From Hymenopus coronatus (taxonomy: Eukaryota; Arthropoda; Insecta; Mantodea; Hymenopodidae): DNA of 64,000 bases. The stretch is from assembly GCA_030762935.1 (NCBI GenBank), contig CM060882.1, positions 24,309,001 to 24,373,000 on the forward strand, written 5' to 3'. Each line of letters opens with the position of its first letter. Within the stretch, counting starts at the first letter, position 1. The translations under genes and the position numbers were made by a program. Positions 42,258-52,964 of this stretch are shown here, piece after piece. The notes beneath the pieces were generated by a model, which saw only the letters and a list, made by a program, of their open reading frames with translations, did no database searches and had not been told where the DNA came from.

Positions 42258-43227
42258 TTGTATTCCATTCATATGATTTTCTCTAGCTGTTCCACAAACA
42301 AACTTTTCTTAGAAAAGATAATTATTTTATTTATATATATATATATATATATATGATGCTAATCAAGATAAACATTAGCAGTATTTGTCTTACTACTTTC
42401 TTATTTGTAAGTAGAAGGGAAATAAGAAAATACACTGGGCTAAAGTGATAGGCAAATCTTTAAAAGGCCGGACACTAAATGAATCAGTTGAAATACGGGT
42501 TTCATTGCTTGCTAGTAGTAAACACAAGAGAGACAAGAAGAAAAATGTCTTTCTGTTTGAGAAAAGTTGAAGTACCTTAAATCGGAAGTTAATAACTCGG
42601 GATATCTCGAAAACGGCAAACTCTGCGAAAAAAAAAAAAAAAAAAACTCCGTTTGAGAAAAGTTGAAGTACCTTAAATCGGAAATTAATAACTCGGGATA
42701 TCTCGAAAACGGCAAACTCTGCAAAAAAAACAAACAAACAAACAAACAAACAAACAAAAACAAACAAAACAACCTCCGTTTGAGAAAAGTTGAAGTAGCT
42801 TAAATCAGAAATTAATAACTCGGGATATCTCGAAAACGGCAAACTCTGCAAAAAAAAAAAAAAAAAAAATAACTCCGTTTGAGAAAAGTTGAAGTAGCTT
42901 AAATCGGAAATTAATAACTCGGGATGTCTCAAAAATGGTAAACTCTGCAAAAAAAAAAAAAAAAAAGTATATGACACTCAGAGAAAATTCACAGAAAATT
43001 CAAGATATACATTTTGTCATGAAGATATTTTAAATATATGCCATCTTAATACAAAGCGTTAGAGCCATTTATGCTGCCCAAAAACACACGCAAAAAACGT
43101 GTCTAAAATGATGTTTTGAATTCAGGAAGTCTCAAAACATGTATTTCCGGTGAAATCTCGGTATGGAATACCATACCTTATGTATACACAATGTAAATTG
43201 TAGGTACATAGTATGAACTAGAGAAGT
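42258..43227 (+). repeat. Family A repeat with internal fourfold amplification
   Basis: It starts AAATTGTTGTATTCCATTCA and ends GAACTAGAGAAGTAAAG. Between 42549 and 42967 one internal segment occurs four times (see next feature), and part of the 3' half is deleted. A (TA)n tract lies at 42335-42354. Confidence 0.85.
42549..42967 (+). repeat. Four tandem copies of an internal family A segment with A-rich linkers
   Basis: The segment GTTTGAGAAAAGTTGAAG through ATCTCGAAAACGGCAAACTC recurs at about 42555, 42650, 42777 and 42879. It is separated by A(19), a (CAAA)n-type run, A(20) and A(18). Copies are nearly identical (ACCTT versus AGCTT, GGAAGTT versus GGAAATT), so amplification is recent. The long minus-strand open frame here is created by the repeat and is not a gene. 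Confidence 0.9.
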
Positions 43228-43770
43228 AAAGAAAGGTCGTCCTTGCTCAGTATCGCTTCCAAAGGAAAATTAGAGAAGAGAAACTGTACCCTAATGGAAA
43301 TAAATTAAACATAAATTAGTGATTATCATGATATTATGATTTAATTAAAAGAGTTATTGACTTGGTCTGGTTAAACTATCCATCATCCTAATGTACCAAC
43401 GATTTGCGACCTCATCTATAATTTGTAAACAAAGATTTAGTCAGCGAACTACATCGCCTGGAACTCAGTAAATCAAGCAAGACCATCCATTCCACTCAGC
43501 AAATATCTTTTCGAAAATGCATCTATGAACAAATCTGGTGCCATGCCCCACTCCTCAAATGTCCTGGCTTCTCTAGTTACGGTAAATACAGAATAGAGGG
43601 CTCCGGTGCATCTACTCTGTACGTCGACGCTTCTCAGTGAGCTATTACATGAAGCTTCGGCGCTCTCATAAGTGGAGGATGTGATTGGCGCCGGGCTCAA
43701 AAATTCTACGCCCTTGTCAGACCTCTGGAGGACTACTTTACCTACTGAACGCCGCCACATGGCTTGTGGG
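43228..43770 (-). other. Unassigned stretch with an unidentified minus-strand ORF
   Basis: A minus-strand frame between about 43785 and 43473 reads WRRSVGKVVLQRSDKGVEFL and later ARTFEEWGMAPDLFIDAFSK. Its composition looks more protein-like and GC-richer than its neighbours. No family is recognised, and neither a start nor splice sites could be fixed. It interrupts a family A copy whose 3' part resumes at 43771. Confidence 0.25.
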
Positions 43771-43995
43771 CATCCTCGGTAACGAAATTTTAAATTTAAC
43801 CGATATTTCGTTTTTGAAACATGTTGTCCACAGACACACAAAATTATTTTCTGAGAAAAAAAACAACTTTTTTTTTAATCTGGGGTACCGAAAAACATGT
43901 ATTTCCGGTAAACGCTCGGTAACGAATTTTTGGGTGGATTACAACACCTGCTCTGCCTTCTATGTACATTGTACATACGTGCTAGAGAAAGTAAC
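43771..43995 (+). repeat. Family A 3' part
   Basis: It runs from TGGGCATCCTCGGTAACGAA to GTGCTAGAGAAAGTAACAAG. The CA tract is reduced to a few units. Confidence 0.75.
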
Positions 43996-44136
43996 AAGCT
44001 CTGGATGAAATAAACTACTATTCTTGTGATTTGTTGCGCAGGACTGTGCAAGAGTACAAAAAAACTGGGATTATAAGCAATAATGTTTACGAAGTTTCAT
44101 AGTAATATGTTTAGTTATTATTACTGAAAGGACAAC

Positions 44137-44199
<63 letters not shown>

Positions 44200-44276
44200 C
44201 GAAACCTAGCTCAAATGGAATTTTGGCTGATGGATACTCATTAGTTTTTCACATCAGAATTTTGATAAGATGTCCA

Positions 44277-44308
<32 letters not shown>

Positions 44309-44524
44309 CTCATTTACCTCCATTTTATCAATTTGTTTTTAATTGTTATTATTTATTTATATTTACCTAATATTATATGTTAATTATTTTATTTTTTTCT
44401 GCGTTTTTTCTCTCTATACTCATAACTGTATATTTATGTGGTAACGAATGACGGAAGCCGGAGGTACGTACGTATTGGTGTCCAGCGTTTAACATCATCA
44501 AAAATATACATAATGTTTGCAGTT
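43996..44524. repeat. Opposed AAT and ATT microsatellites
   Basis: About 20 AAT units (44139-44199) and about ten ATT units (44277-44312) stand 80 bp apart as inverted complements, able to form a large hairpin. The rest of this stretch is AT-rich with no gene. Confidence 0.75.
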
Positions 44525-44755
44525 TTAAGTCCTTTAACGTGGTAGGTCATATCAGACGCTGAAGAAATGGAGAAATCATGTTCAAATTAGCCGTTGCTCC
44601 ATTGAGTTAAAGTTACTCGACATTCGTCCTCTGAGGATAATGGAAACCCCCCCCCTCCCAAGAAAAACCATATGCAAGTGACTCCAACCGAGATTCGAAC
44701 TCGGGACCTCTTAAATGTGAGGTAGACATGCTATTCTCACACTACAGAGGCGGGT
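44525..44755 (-). mobile_element. SINE family D (tRNA-derived)
   Basis: On the minus strand a head with CCTCTGTAGTGTGAGAATAG and the B box GAGTTCGAATCTC precedes a body ending TATGACCTACCACGTTAAAG. The 54150 copy shares both ends. A C run marks the middle. Confidence 0.7.
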
Positions 44756-44839
44756 GAAAAAAGCTTTGTCTTTACAAAAATAGACACATTTTTGTGCTGT
44801 CATTTCGGCTATTGCTTAAAGTTTACCAAAGACTGAGAG

Positions 44840-45060
44840 AAAAACTCATCCGTAGGTCCCGGGTTTGATTCCAGCTGGGGTGGGGACTTTTTCTTTTACC
44901 AGAATTATTCCCTTTACCCCTCATAGTTTGACAGTATTAATTTTATAGTGAATGTGCTTGTATTTAATTATATAAAACGATTAAACCAGCGCTCACATCC
45001 TACAGTAAATATAGTTAAAAGCCCCCGATATGACCATAGCAGTTAAAGGGGTTATACAAT
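44840..45060 (+). mobile_element. SINE family E, 5' truncated
   Basis: It has the B box GGTCCCGGGTTTGATTCC, then TTTACCAGAATTATTCCCT, and ends CCCCGATATGACCATAGCAG. The motif order is as in the 23905 copy. Confidence 0.65.
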
Positions 45061-45119
45061 TAAAACAATAAACAAATCAACAATGGACAGTGTTCTTATA
45101 TGAATGAAGGAATGTTGTA

Positions 45120-45415
45120 CACAGTCTATTCCCAGAAAATTAAATACATACTCTCTGTCATGAAAATACTTTAAAATTAAAAATTTAATTATATGTTATT
45201 AAAAACCGTTACAGACGTTTCTGAAAATTTAAAAATTTCGAAAGTGTTTCATGAAAAGGGTAGTGGCAGGATTTTCACAAAGAAACCTTATCCTTAGAAG
45301 ATGGGTAAGTCAAGCCCTGAGTTAAGTATTTAGCTGACTTTTCGTTCACACGTATGCATATAACAAAGTTTCTTTTTTAATTTGAGGTAATTTTGGATAG
45401 AAATCTCATATGCAA
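45120..45415 (+). repeat. Family A fragment, diverged
   Basis: It is recognised by CTATTCCCAGAAAATTAAAT through TAGAAATCTCATAT, with many substitutions. The guanine block is reduced to GGGTAGTGGCAGGATTTT. Confidence 0.6.
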
Positions 45416-45423
45416 TAAATATT

Positions 45424-46000
45424 AAATCATCTAATGTATTCCATTCACATGAGTTTCTCTGTCTATTCTGCAAACAATAACGTGATACTCAAATCTAACA
45501 ATATATAATTGATAACGTGATAGTCAAATCTTTTAAAAGCTGTTGCGCATAGACCTTGGAATTCGGTTCACCTTGCATGGTCAGGTGTAAAACAAAAGAA
45601 AAACGGATGTCGACTTCCTCTTTAAAAAAGTAAAAATATTTTAAAGTTAAAATCAATAAAAAACGAATATCTCGGAAATCGGTAACTCTACAAAGAATTA
45701 TATAATTCATACGGTTTACTAGTTATGCAAACATGATTCAGATGAAGAAAGAGACTATTCCCAGAAAATTCAAGATATACATTTTATTTATCATATATTT
45801 ATCTTTAATCATGGTATTTTAATAAAAATCGCTGCAGCCATTTTTTGAGAAAATAAATATTTTGGAAAGTTGTATGTGTAAAGGGTAGTTAAGGTGGAAG
45901 GAAATTTTTGTGGCATCCTTAGAAGATGCAAAACTTCAACACCAAGTTTGGTATTTAACCGACTTTCGTTTATAAGTTTACAGTCGGACGAACCGCACGC

Positions 46001-46043
<43 letters not shown>

Positions 46044-46085
46044 AGGTCCTTTTTCAGATCGCAAACTTGATTTTTACGGAATCCA
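45424..46085 (+). repeat. Family A repeat, 3' end missing
   Basis: It runs from AATCATCTAATGTATTCCAT to a CA tract of about 18 units (45998-46038) and GGTCCTTTTTCAGATCGC, and stops before the hairpin. Confidence 0.75.
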
Positions 46086-46550
46086 CGCACGAAGAGGTGC
46101 AGCAAGCTTAAAATAATTTTGTTCCAACTTTACGCTCCACAAAATAATTCACGATATTACGTGTTATACATCACAGAACAACAATAATATTGGTTTTTCA
46201 CGGCCTGCTATGACTGTACCGTCATCGTGCCCAGTAATTCGAAATAAATATCGAACTATAACCCTTGGTGAATGGCTCAAAATTAAACTGAAATTTATTT
46301 TATCTTTCGTTTCTTTTCATTTAATATCTGAAAATTCTCGTAGAAAAAACATCGTATAATACGCGAGCATAAAGTTTATTTTTTGACTCTCGACTGCGTC
46401 TCTTTCATAATACTCCCTCTCGAATCAAAAACCATAACTTTACGCTCTTATATAATAAATAACCATTTAGATACAGGAGATGAGAGAAATTTGTGTACCG
46501 AATATTTGAATGGAATGTAGGATATACGAAGTACAACACTAAATACCTAC
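46086..46550 (-). other. Caspase copy 1 intron 1, first part
   Basis: AT-rich intron sequence without a recognised TE. The minus-strand donor at 46550 reads GACG|GTAGGT. Confidence 0.5.
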
Positions 46551-46800
46551 CGTCCTTCAGGGTGTCGAACAAGTCCCGCAACTTGAGATCAGCATAATTT
46601 TGAACGTCGAAGCCCAGGTTTTGGAATGTTTTGGTAAGAGCTGCTACGTCCCTCTCACTGCCTGTTCTTGGAGACTTGACTTGGAAATGTTTGTGGTTGA
46701 AGATAAGGGCACGACCCCGCCGAGAATGATTCATGTCGTACTCTTCATCGTCCCGGCAGATCACATCCTGAGTTCTTCTGTTCCTCCGTGCGGGCTTCAT
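46551..46800 (-). CDS. Caspase copy 1, exon 1 (start of p20)
   Basis: The frame from ATG at 46800 reads MKPARRNRRTQDVICRDDEE, then the p20 core begins YDMNHSRRGRALIFNHKHF (family form YxMxxxxRGxALIFNH). SPRTGSERDVAALTKTFQNL follows; its Arg lines the Asp-specific pocket in known caspases. The exon ends FDTLKD plus one base at GACG|GTAGGT. This donor fits exon 2, whereas a GT further along would break phase. The ATG is the first in frame after an upstream TGA, but CTAG|AACAAGG just before it could be an acceptor, so a 5' exon adding a few prodomain residues is possible. Confidence 0.88.
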
Positions 46801-46869
46801 CCTCTTTCTTCTTCCTTGTTCTAGTCATTCAGTTTACACATTTAGTGCTCATTATAACTAGCAATACTA

Positions 46870-46955
46870 CTTTAAGTAGTATTTTAACGTGTCTCATTCA
46901 CATGCCTTTCTCTACCTGTTCTGCAAACAAACGCGTCTTGCAAGACTACTCAGGT
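46870..46955 (+). repeat. Family A 5' tip
   Basis: It covers ACGTGTCTCATTCACATGCC to CTACCTGTTCTGCAAACAAA only. Confidence 0.65.
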
Positions 46956-47339
46956 ATGCGTGACAACCCAGGGACAAGTCCGTGGATATTTTCCGTTAGG
47001 CACATACAGGACGGAGATGGATACGCCACTTCCGCTTGTCAAACCCGAGGGGAAGACTGCGGTAGGACTGACCTTTACCAGCTTAGGTCTACTAGCTTTC
47101 CAGGTTAGTGCCGGAGGACATTATGTGTCTCACAACCCCGTCCAGAACGTACATAATTACTCACGAGTATCGGGCTACTGTCACATCGAGTCCAACCCAA
47201 TCCGAACAGCTCCCTTTTGGGAGGGGCTCAGATGTTTGGCCCGACTACTTTTAGTAACTCCAGAAGTAGCACGGGACCTCGAGATCTGCAGCACTCGCTC
47301 CGTAGTAGTTGAAGAGGTCGGATACTCCCCCCTTGGGGT
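46956..47339. other. GC-richer unassigned segment
   Basis: It is embedded between two family A pieces. A plus-strand frame of about 130 codons (46960-47367) contains no motif that I recognise. It is probably an unidentified insertion. Confidence 0.35.
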
Positions 47340-47497
47340 GTATATGTACTGTGTACATAGTGTATAGAGAAGGTATTGTATTGTACCCACAAATTTGATA
47401 CCGAGATTTCACCGGAAATTATGTTTTGAGACCCCTTGAGTCTAAAAAAAAAGTTTTTAGAATAATGTCCGTGTGAGTGGGTCTGCCTGGGTGTGTG

Positions 47498-47533
<36 letters not shown>

Positions 47534-47670
47534 GCGCGCGCACACACGTCTGTGGGCAGCATTATGTTTATCTTGATTAGCATGAATAACATAGAAGGAT
47601 AAGCTTATTAACAAACATTTGTTACAGCAATGTAGAGAAAGTCATGTGAATGGATCACATCAAATGTTTT
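47340..47670 (-). repeat. Family A repeat with central deletion
   Basis: The hairpin end TGTACTGTGTACATAGTGTA and the other end AGAGAAAGTCATGTGAATGG survive. A GT/GC microsatellite (47496-47545) joins directly to GTTTATCTTGATTAGCATG. Confidence 0.75.
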
Positions 47671-47671
47671 T

Positions 47672-48006
47672 TCTATCTACTCCATGTTAATGGTGATAAT
47701 TATCAGGAATAATCTTATTACTTGCTTCCTTGTAAGTAGAAAGAAAATAAGGGAATACACTAAGCTAAAGCGATAGTCAAATATTTTAAAAACGGGTGGC
47801 CAGGTGAAACAATTGGAAATCGGTTCTCTTTGCATGTACAGGAGTAAAACTTAAGAACTATAAAACGAAAGATGATTTCCCGTTTGAGAAAAGTTTAAGT
47901 TATTTAAAATTGAAACGATTAAAAAGAAATATCTTAGAAACGATTAACTTTACAAAATAAATGTATATCACATAAATTGTGTGTTTTAACGATATCTACA
48001 TTTTTA
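47672..48006 (+). repeat. Family A fragment, central part
   Basis: It runs from TTCTATCTACTCCATGTTAA to TTTTAACGATATCTACATTT, where it is cut by the hairpin end of a reverse copy. Confidence 0.75.
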
Positions 48007-48737
48007 TTTTCTCTACACGTACTATGCACATAGTGTAAGTATAGAGAATGTAGGTATTATATTGCACTAAAAATTTTACACCAAAATTTCACCGGAAATA
48101 CATGTTTGGAGACCCCCTGAATCCAAAAAAAACATTTTTAGAAAAGTGTCTGTGTGAGCCTGTGGGCAGCATAACTCAAACACGAAAAGTCCGGTAATAT
48201 CAAACTTGGTATTTATGTTTAGTATCTTCCAAGGATGCGACACGAAGATTCTCAAGAATTTCCCTCTACTCCAAACTACCCTTTACATGGGGAAAGTTTT
48301 GAATTTCTTGCCTTTCTCAAAATTGACAGTAACGATTTTGATTAAAATGAGAATAGCCCATTTTCTGGGAATAGCTTCGGAAGAGGTCTTTATTCTGGAT
48401 GACTTTTGCAGCACGATTAAGAGGTAGACAAAAACTTACTGCACAAAAAATGTAAATCCCAATAAAACACATAATTTAGATCATACAGTTTTTTCTTGTT
48501 CATTTGACCGTTTTAGATATACTCCTTTTTATTTGTATCATTTTAAGTCACCTGATTTATCTAAAACGCCACTATGCAGAGCGAACCGAATGTCATATAT
48601 TTCACACAGCGACCAACTTTTAAAAGATTTGGGTATCGCTTTAGCTAATATATTCCCTTATTTCTGCTCTACTTAAGGAAGCGAGTAATACAACCAATTC
48701 CGCTAATGTTTATCTCGATTAGCATAAAGTAGATAAA
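48007..48737 (-). repeat. Family A repeat, near full length
   Basis: It runs from TTTTCTCTACACGTACTATG to ATCTCGATTAGCATAAAGTA. Its non-hairpin end is truncated where the next forward copy starts. Confidence 0.8.
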
Positions 48738-49616
48738 AAATCTTATCTGTTCCGTTCACATGACTTTCTCTACATCTCTGCAACAAATTATTGTTAAAAA
48801 GCTTATGATTATATTTACTTAATGCTCATCGAGAAAAAATTAGCAGAAATAATCTTATTACTTGCTTCCTTGTAAGAAGATGCGAAAAAAGGGTGTACCA
48901 TAGGTCAAAGTGATAATCAAAAGCTGATTGCTATGTGACTGAAGTTCCTTTATTTCTATGGACAGGAGTTGTCAAATTCCTGTATGAGAAAAGTATACGT
49001 TTTTCAAGGCTGAAACCAAAAACAAGGAATATCTAAAAAACGATCAACTCCACGAAAAAATGTACAGGACATAAATTGTATGTTTTAATATGCTCTACAT
49101 TTTTTGTGTGGTAAGTTTTTGTCTATCTCTTTCGGTTTACCAGTTATACACAATTCCGCAAAATTCATCCAGAATAAAGTAGAATTCAGAGGCCATTCCC
49201 AGAAAATTCAAGATATACATACTATTTGTCAGGTATATATCTTTAATATACGATATTTTAATCAAAATCGTTAGAGCCATTTTTTTAGAAAATCAACATT
49301 TTCGAAAATGTTTCCCTGTGAAGGGTAGTTTGGGGTGGGGGGATTTTCTTGAAAACCTTCGTGTCTCATCCTTGGAAGATACTGAACTCAAATACCAAGT
49401 TTGGTATTTAACGGTCTTTTCGTTTTTAGCTATGCTGCACACAGACACAGACAGACAAACACACACGGATATTTTTCTAAAAATGCTTTTTTTTTTTTTT
49501 TTCATGTTGTCTCAAAACATGTGTTTCCGGTGAAATCTCGGTATCGAATTTTTGGGTGGTACATTACAATACCTTCTCTATACACTATGTACATAGTACG
49601 TATAGAGAAAGTTAAA
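48738..49616 (+). repeat. Family A repeat, full length
   Basis: It runs from AAAAATCTTATCTGTTCCGT to CGTATAGAGAAAGTTAAAAG. The hairpin CTATACACTATGTACATAGT is perfect, with an expanded T run at 49490-49502. Confidence 0.85.
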
Positions 49617-49629
49617 AGTAATCTTTTTT

Positions 49630-49697
49630 CAGAATCTTTTGTGAGAATAGTTTGCATATGGAACAGCTAGAGAAAGTTATGTGAATGGAAGACATAT
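49630..49697 (-). repeat. Family A tip (non-hairpin end)
   Basis: TTGTGAGAATAGTTTGCATA to AGAGAAAGTTATGTGAATGG, reverse orientation. Confidence 0.7.
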
Positions 49698-49850
49698 TTT
49701 GTACACTTTGCGCACTTAAAATAACAATTAAGTGATAAATAGGTAGGCGCATGCTTTTAATAAGATATTCCAAATGTAAATCTATTTTTCTCGCAAACTT
49801 TTCTTTTCATATTTTTACATAGGTACTCAAAAGGCTCCATTTGATGAAAT

Positions 49851-50725
49851 TTTTACTTTCTCTACAGTACTAGGTACAGTGTATAGAGAAGGTATTGCAC
49901 TCCACCCAAAAATTCGTTACCGAGATTTCACCGTAAATATATGTTTTAGAGTCCCCTATACGCAAAAAAATCATTTTCAGAAAAAAGGTCCGTGTGTGTG
50001 TCTGTGAACACGAAACGAAAATTGGGTAAACTACCAAACTTGGTACTTAAGTTAAATATCTTCCAGGGATGCGGCACGAAAATTTGAGGAAAAATCCCCT
50101 CACCCCGAACTACCCTTTACATGGAACATTTTCCGAAAATCTTGATTTTCTCAAAAATGGCTCTTAACGATTTTGATTAAAATATCATAAATTAAAGATA
50201 TTTACCCAACAAATAAAATATTTATCTTGAATTTTCTGAGAATAACCTCTGAAGACTACTTTGTTCTGGATGAATTTTAAGGAATTTTGCAATACTGCTA
50301 AACCGTAAGAGCTGGACAAAAAGTTACCACGCAAAAATGTAGAGCAAGTTAAAACACACAATTTATTGTTTTATACATTTTTTTCGAGTAGTTCTCCGTT
50401 TTTTTTCTTTCTTTTTTTTATTTAGATATTCGTTGTTTTTGGTTTCACCTTTAAAAAACTTACATTTTTCTCATACAGGAATTTGTCAACTAGTGTCCAT
50501 ACAAACAAAGGAACTTCAGTCACATAGCAACCAGCTTTTGACTATCACTTTAACCTATGTTACTCCGTTATTTCACTTCTACTTACTAGGAAGCAAGTAA
50601 TAAAACTATTTCTGCTAATTTTTTCTCGATTAGCATGAAGTAAATAGAAACATGAGCTTTTTAACAATAAATTGTTGTAGAGATGTAGAGAAAGTCATGT
50701 GAATGGAGCACATCGGATTTTTTAC
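49851..50725 (-). repeat. Family A repeat, full length
   Basis: It runs from TTTTTACTTTCTCTACAGTA to GTGAATGGAGCACATCGGAT. It closely resembles the 438-1319 copy (shared GGAGCACATC and CTGATTTT variants), so these belong to one subfamily. Confidence 0.85.
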
Positions 50726-51352
50726 AGCTTTCTTTCAAAAAGGTTTTACTATCTCTCAAAAGTGCATTAAAGAAAATGGCTATAGTTTTTCAAAATAATG
50801 CTCCTTTTTGAGAAATGCATACAATTTTGAAGAATCAAGAGTTCTGAATAGTAAAAAACTAAAATGTTTTCTATAATAATATGACATGACACGTCTATTT
50901 TTAAACTAATTTACAAAAAAAAACTTAGATTTTTATCCAATAGTTTTAAATCTGTTTCACATGGTTCACTTTTATTAGAGCAATGCATTTAGAGAATAAA
51001 AAGTTATTTTTAAGTAACTATACAAACTAGAGTTTTGATACAAAGCAACAATAGTCGTATCATTGTGTATAGTAATTGGTATAAATTTCAATAGGAAATC
51101 AAAATAGATTTATTAATATACCAATTCCTATTAAATATTCAAACACCCGTAATAGCCCATAACCACCTGCATGCCCTGGGTTTTCCAAACCTTAAAAATA
51201 AGTTCTTGTTGACTACTGTGAGTTGTTGTGAATTTACTATTAGGGTAATTACAAAATGATTGGGATAATAAGTACAAAAGTACAAGATACTAGTGTTTGG
51301 CATTAAATACGCATGCTTTGTGTTTTATAAGCTCAAAACTGTCCACCTCTAT
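50726..51352. other. Unassigned AT-rich stretch
   Basis: No repeat, exon or RNA feature is recognised. Confidence 0.4.
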
Positions 51353-52195
51353 TTTTATTTTCTCTACACGTACCTTGTACATAGTGTATAAGAGAAGGTA
51401 TTGTATTGCACCCAAAAATTCGATACCGAGATTTTACCGGAAATACATGACTTAGGTCCCCCTGAATCCAATAAAAGCATTTTTGGAAAAAGGTCCGTGT
51501 GTGTGCGTGTGTCTGTGTGTCTGTGGACAGCATAGCTCAAAAACGAAAAGACCGTTAAATGCCAAACTTCCAAGGATGCGACACGAAGATTTTCAAGAAA
51601 ATCCCCCCACTCCCAACTACCCTTTACATGGAACGTTTTTCGAAAATTTTGATTTTCTCAAAAATTGCTCTAACGATTTTGATTAAAATATCGTATATTA
51701 AAGATATATACCTGACAAATAATATGTATATCTTGAATTTTCTGGGAATAGCCTCTGAGGATTACTTTATTCTGAATGAATTTTACGTAATTGCTAAACC
51801 GTAAGAAATGACAAAAGCTTACTACACAAAAAATATAGGGCACATTAAAATACACAATTTATGTCATATACGTTTTTTTCGAGGAGCTGATCGTTTTTGA
51901 GATATTTCTTGTTTTTGGTTTTAGCTTTGTAAAACTTATACTTTTCTCATACAGGAATTTGTCAATTCGTGTCCATCCAAACAAAGGAACTTCAGTCACC
52001 TAGTAACCATCTTTTGACTTTATAACCTATGATACTTCCATATTTCGCTTCTACTTACAAGGAAGCAAGTAATAAGACTATTTCTGCTAATTTTTTCTCG
52101 ATTAGCATGAAGTAAATAGAAGAATAAGCTTATTAACAATAATTTGTTACCCAGCAGTGGAGAAAGTCATGTGAATGGAACACATCAGATTTTTC
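51353..52195 (-). repeat. Family A repeat, full length
   Basis: It runs from TTTTCTCTACACGTACCTTG to GTGAATGGAACACATCAGAT. The hairpin is 51360-51395. Confidence 0.85.
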
Positions 52196-52964
52196 AGTAC
52201 GTAATTGTCTTAGCGCTTTAGTCTAAAGGCTTGGACAAGTTTGCTGATAACGCACGAGGCGAGATCCGTTTGGTTTCATGATAAGTGCTTGACAAGCCCT
52301 CTGAGGTGTGAGCTTGTGGACACCACATACCTAAAAGAATTTCTAAGTTGCAACATTAAATTCCAGACTAGTTCAAGTAGTAAAGTAGTTCTGTGTCGTT
52401 TCAAAGCAACCTGTACACATAACTTAGGAATACAATAAACTATAACCTGTCTGAAGAATTAATGCAGATGGCTACGAGTGGAAGCTTGTGTAAACACAAA
52501 CAGATAAGCAGTGTTACGTCATCACTTCCGGCGCATGCCCTGTACAGTAGCCATACGCTCACAAAGTAGAACATTAGTATTCATTAGTGATAAAGAAAAC
52601 AGCAAGTGTGGGTCGTTTAGTCTATTCCTATTTATGTGCGCTGTGCTGATGTTTTGGTGGTCAGACTGCACTGCACTATATTGCAGCCGTCTCTGTGCGC
52701 TCTAAACCGCGCCATGCTACACCAGCGCCCTCCCCTATCAACTGCATTCTTGCATCAGACAGGTAGCACAGAGGTAAACCTAATTTGCTTTCTCTCATTT
52801 TGTGCATGTACTCACCCGAAATTAATTGGCGCGGCATTTCGTTATCTTGCTGACTCTGCTGATTTCATCAATGACACTCCTGTAAACTTTCAAAACAAAG
52901 CTGCTAGTCATTTGTCACATAAGACAGTCTAAAAACATTAATTCAGAAGTTGGTCAAGAGTAAC
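52196..52964. other. Stretch containing a promoter-like core
   Basis: Moderately GC-rich DNA free of recognisable repeats, lying 5.7 kb upstream of caspase exon 1. It includes the composite site described in the next entry. Open frames here show no family features. Confidence 0.4.
52513..52540 (-). promoter_or_regulatory. Composite CRE / ETS / NRF1-like promoter core
   Basis: TTACGTCA, ACTTCCGG and GCGCATGC follow one another within 25 bp. On the minus strand this is an NRF1 half-site, an ETS/GABP site (CCGGAAGT) and a CRE (TGACGTAA). Such clusters mark TATA-less metazoan promoters. Its position upstream of caspase copy 1 makes it a candidate promoter for that gene, but no first exon was identified. 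Confidence 0.4.

Larger units (their letters stand above)
28770..46800 (-). other. Caspase copy 1 gene (four coding exons)
   Basis: Joining exons 46800-46551, 34987-34812, 31959-31830 and 29299-29070 gives a 261-codon effector-type caspase, a cysteine protease that cuts after Asp in apoptosis. Every intron starts GT and ends AG, with phases 1, 0 and 1 matching across each junction. Pocket and catalytic residues are present: Arg in SPRTGSERD, His in THG, Cys in QACRG, Arg in SWRS. The product is somewhat short for an insect effector caspase (about 300 residues), so the prodomain is very short or another 5' exon exists. The introns contain most of the TEs between 29 and 47 kb. Confidence 0.88.

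Noticed and set aside
42393..42977. A 194-codon minus-strand ORF with repeated Phe-rich segments
   Set aside because: It is generated entirely by four tandem copies of a family A segment and poly-A linkers; the repeats of FFFFF are A-runs read backwards. No gene.
46405..46550. Extension of caspase exon 1 beyond GACG (…GRYLVLYFVYPT)
   Set aside because: The reading passes a GTAGGT donor and loses caspase similarity; only splicing at 46551 keeps phase with exon 2.
46956..47367. A 135-codon plus-strand ORF as a gene
   Set aside because: No motif, no splice or start context, and its end runs into the family A hairpin; kept only as an unassigned segment.
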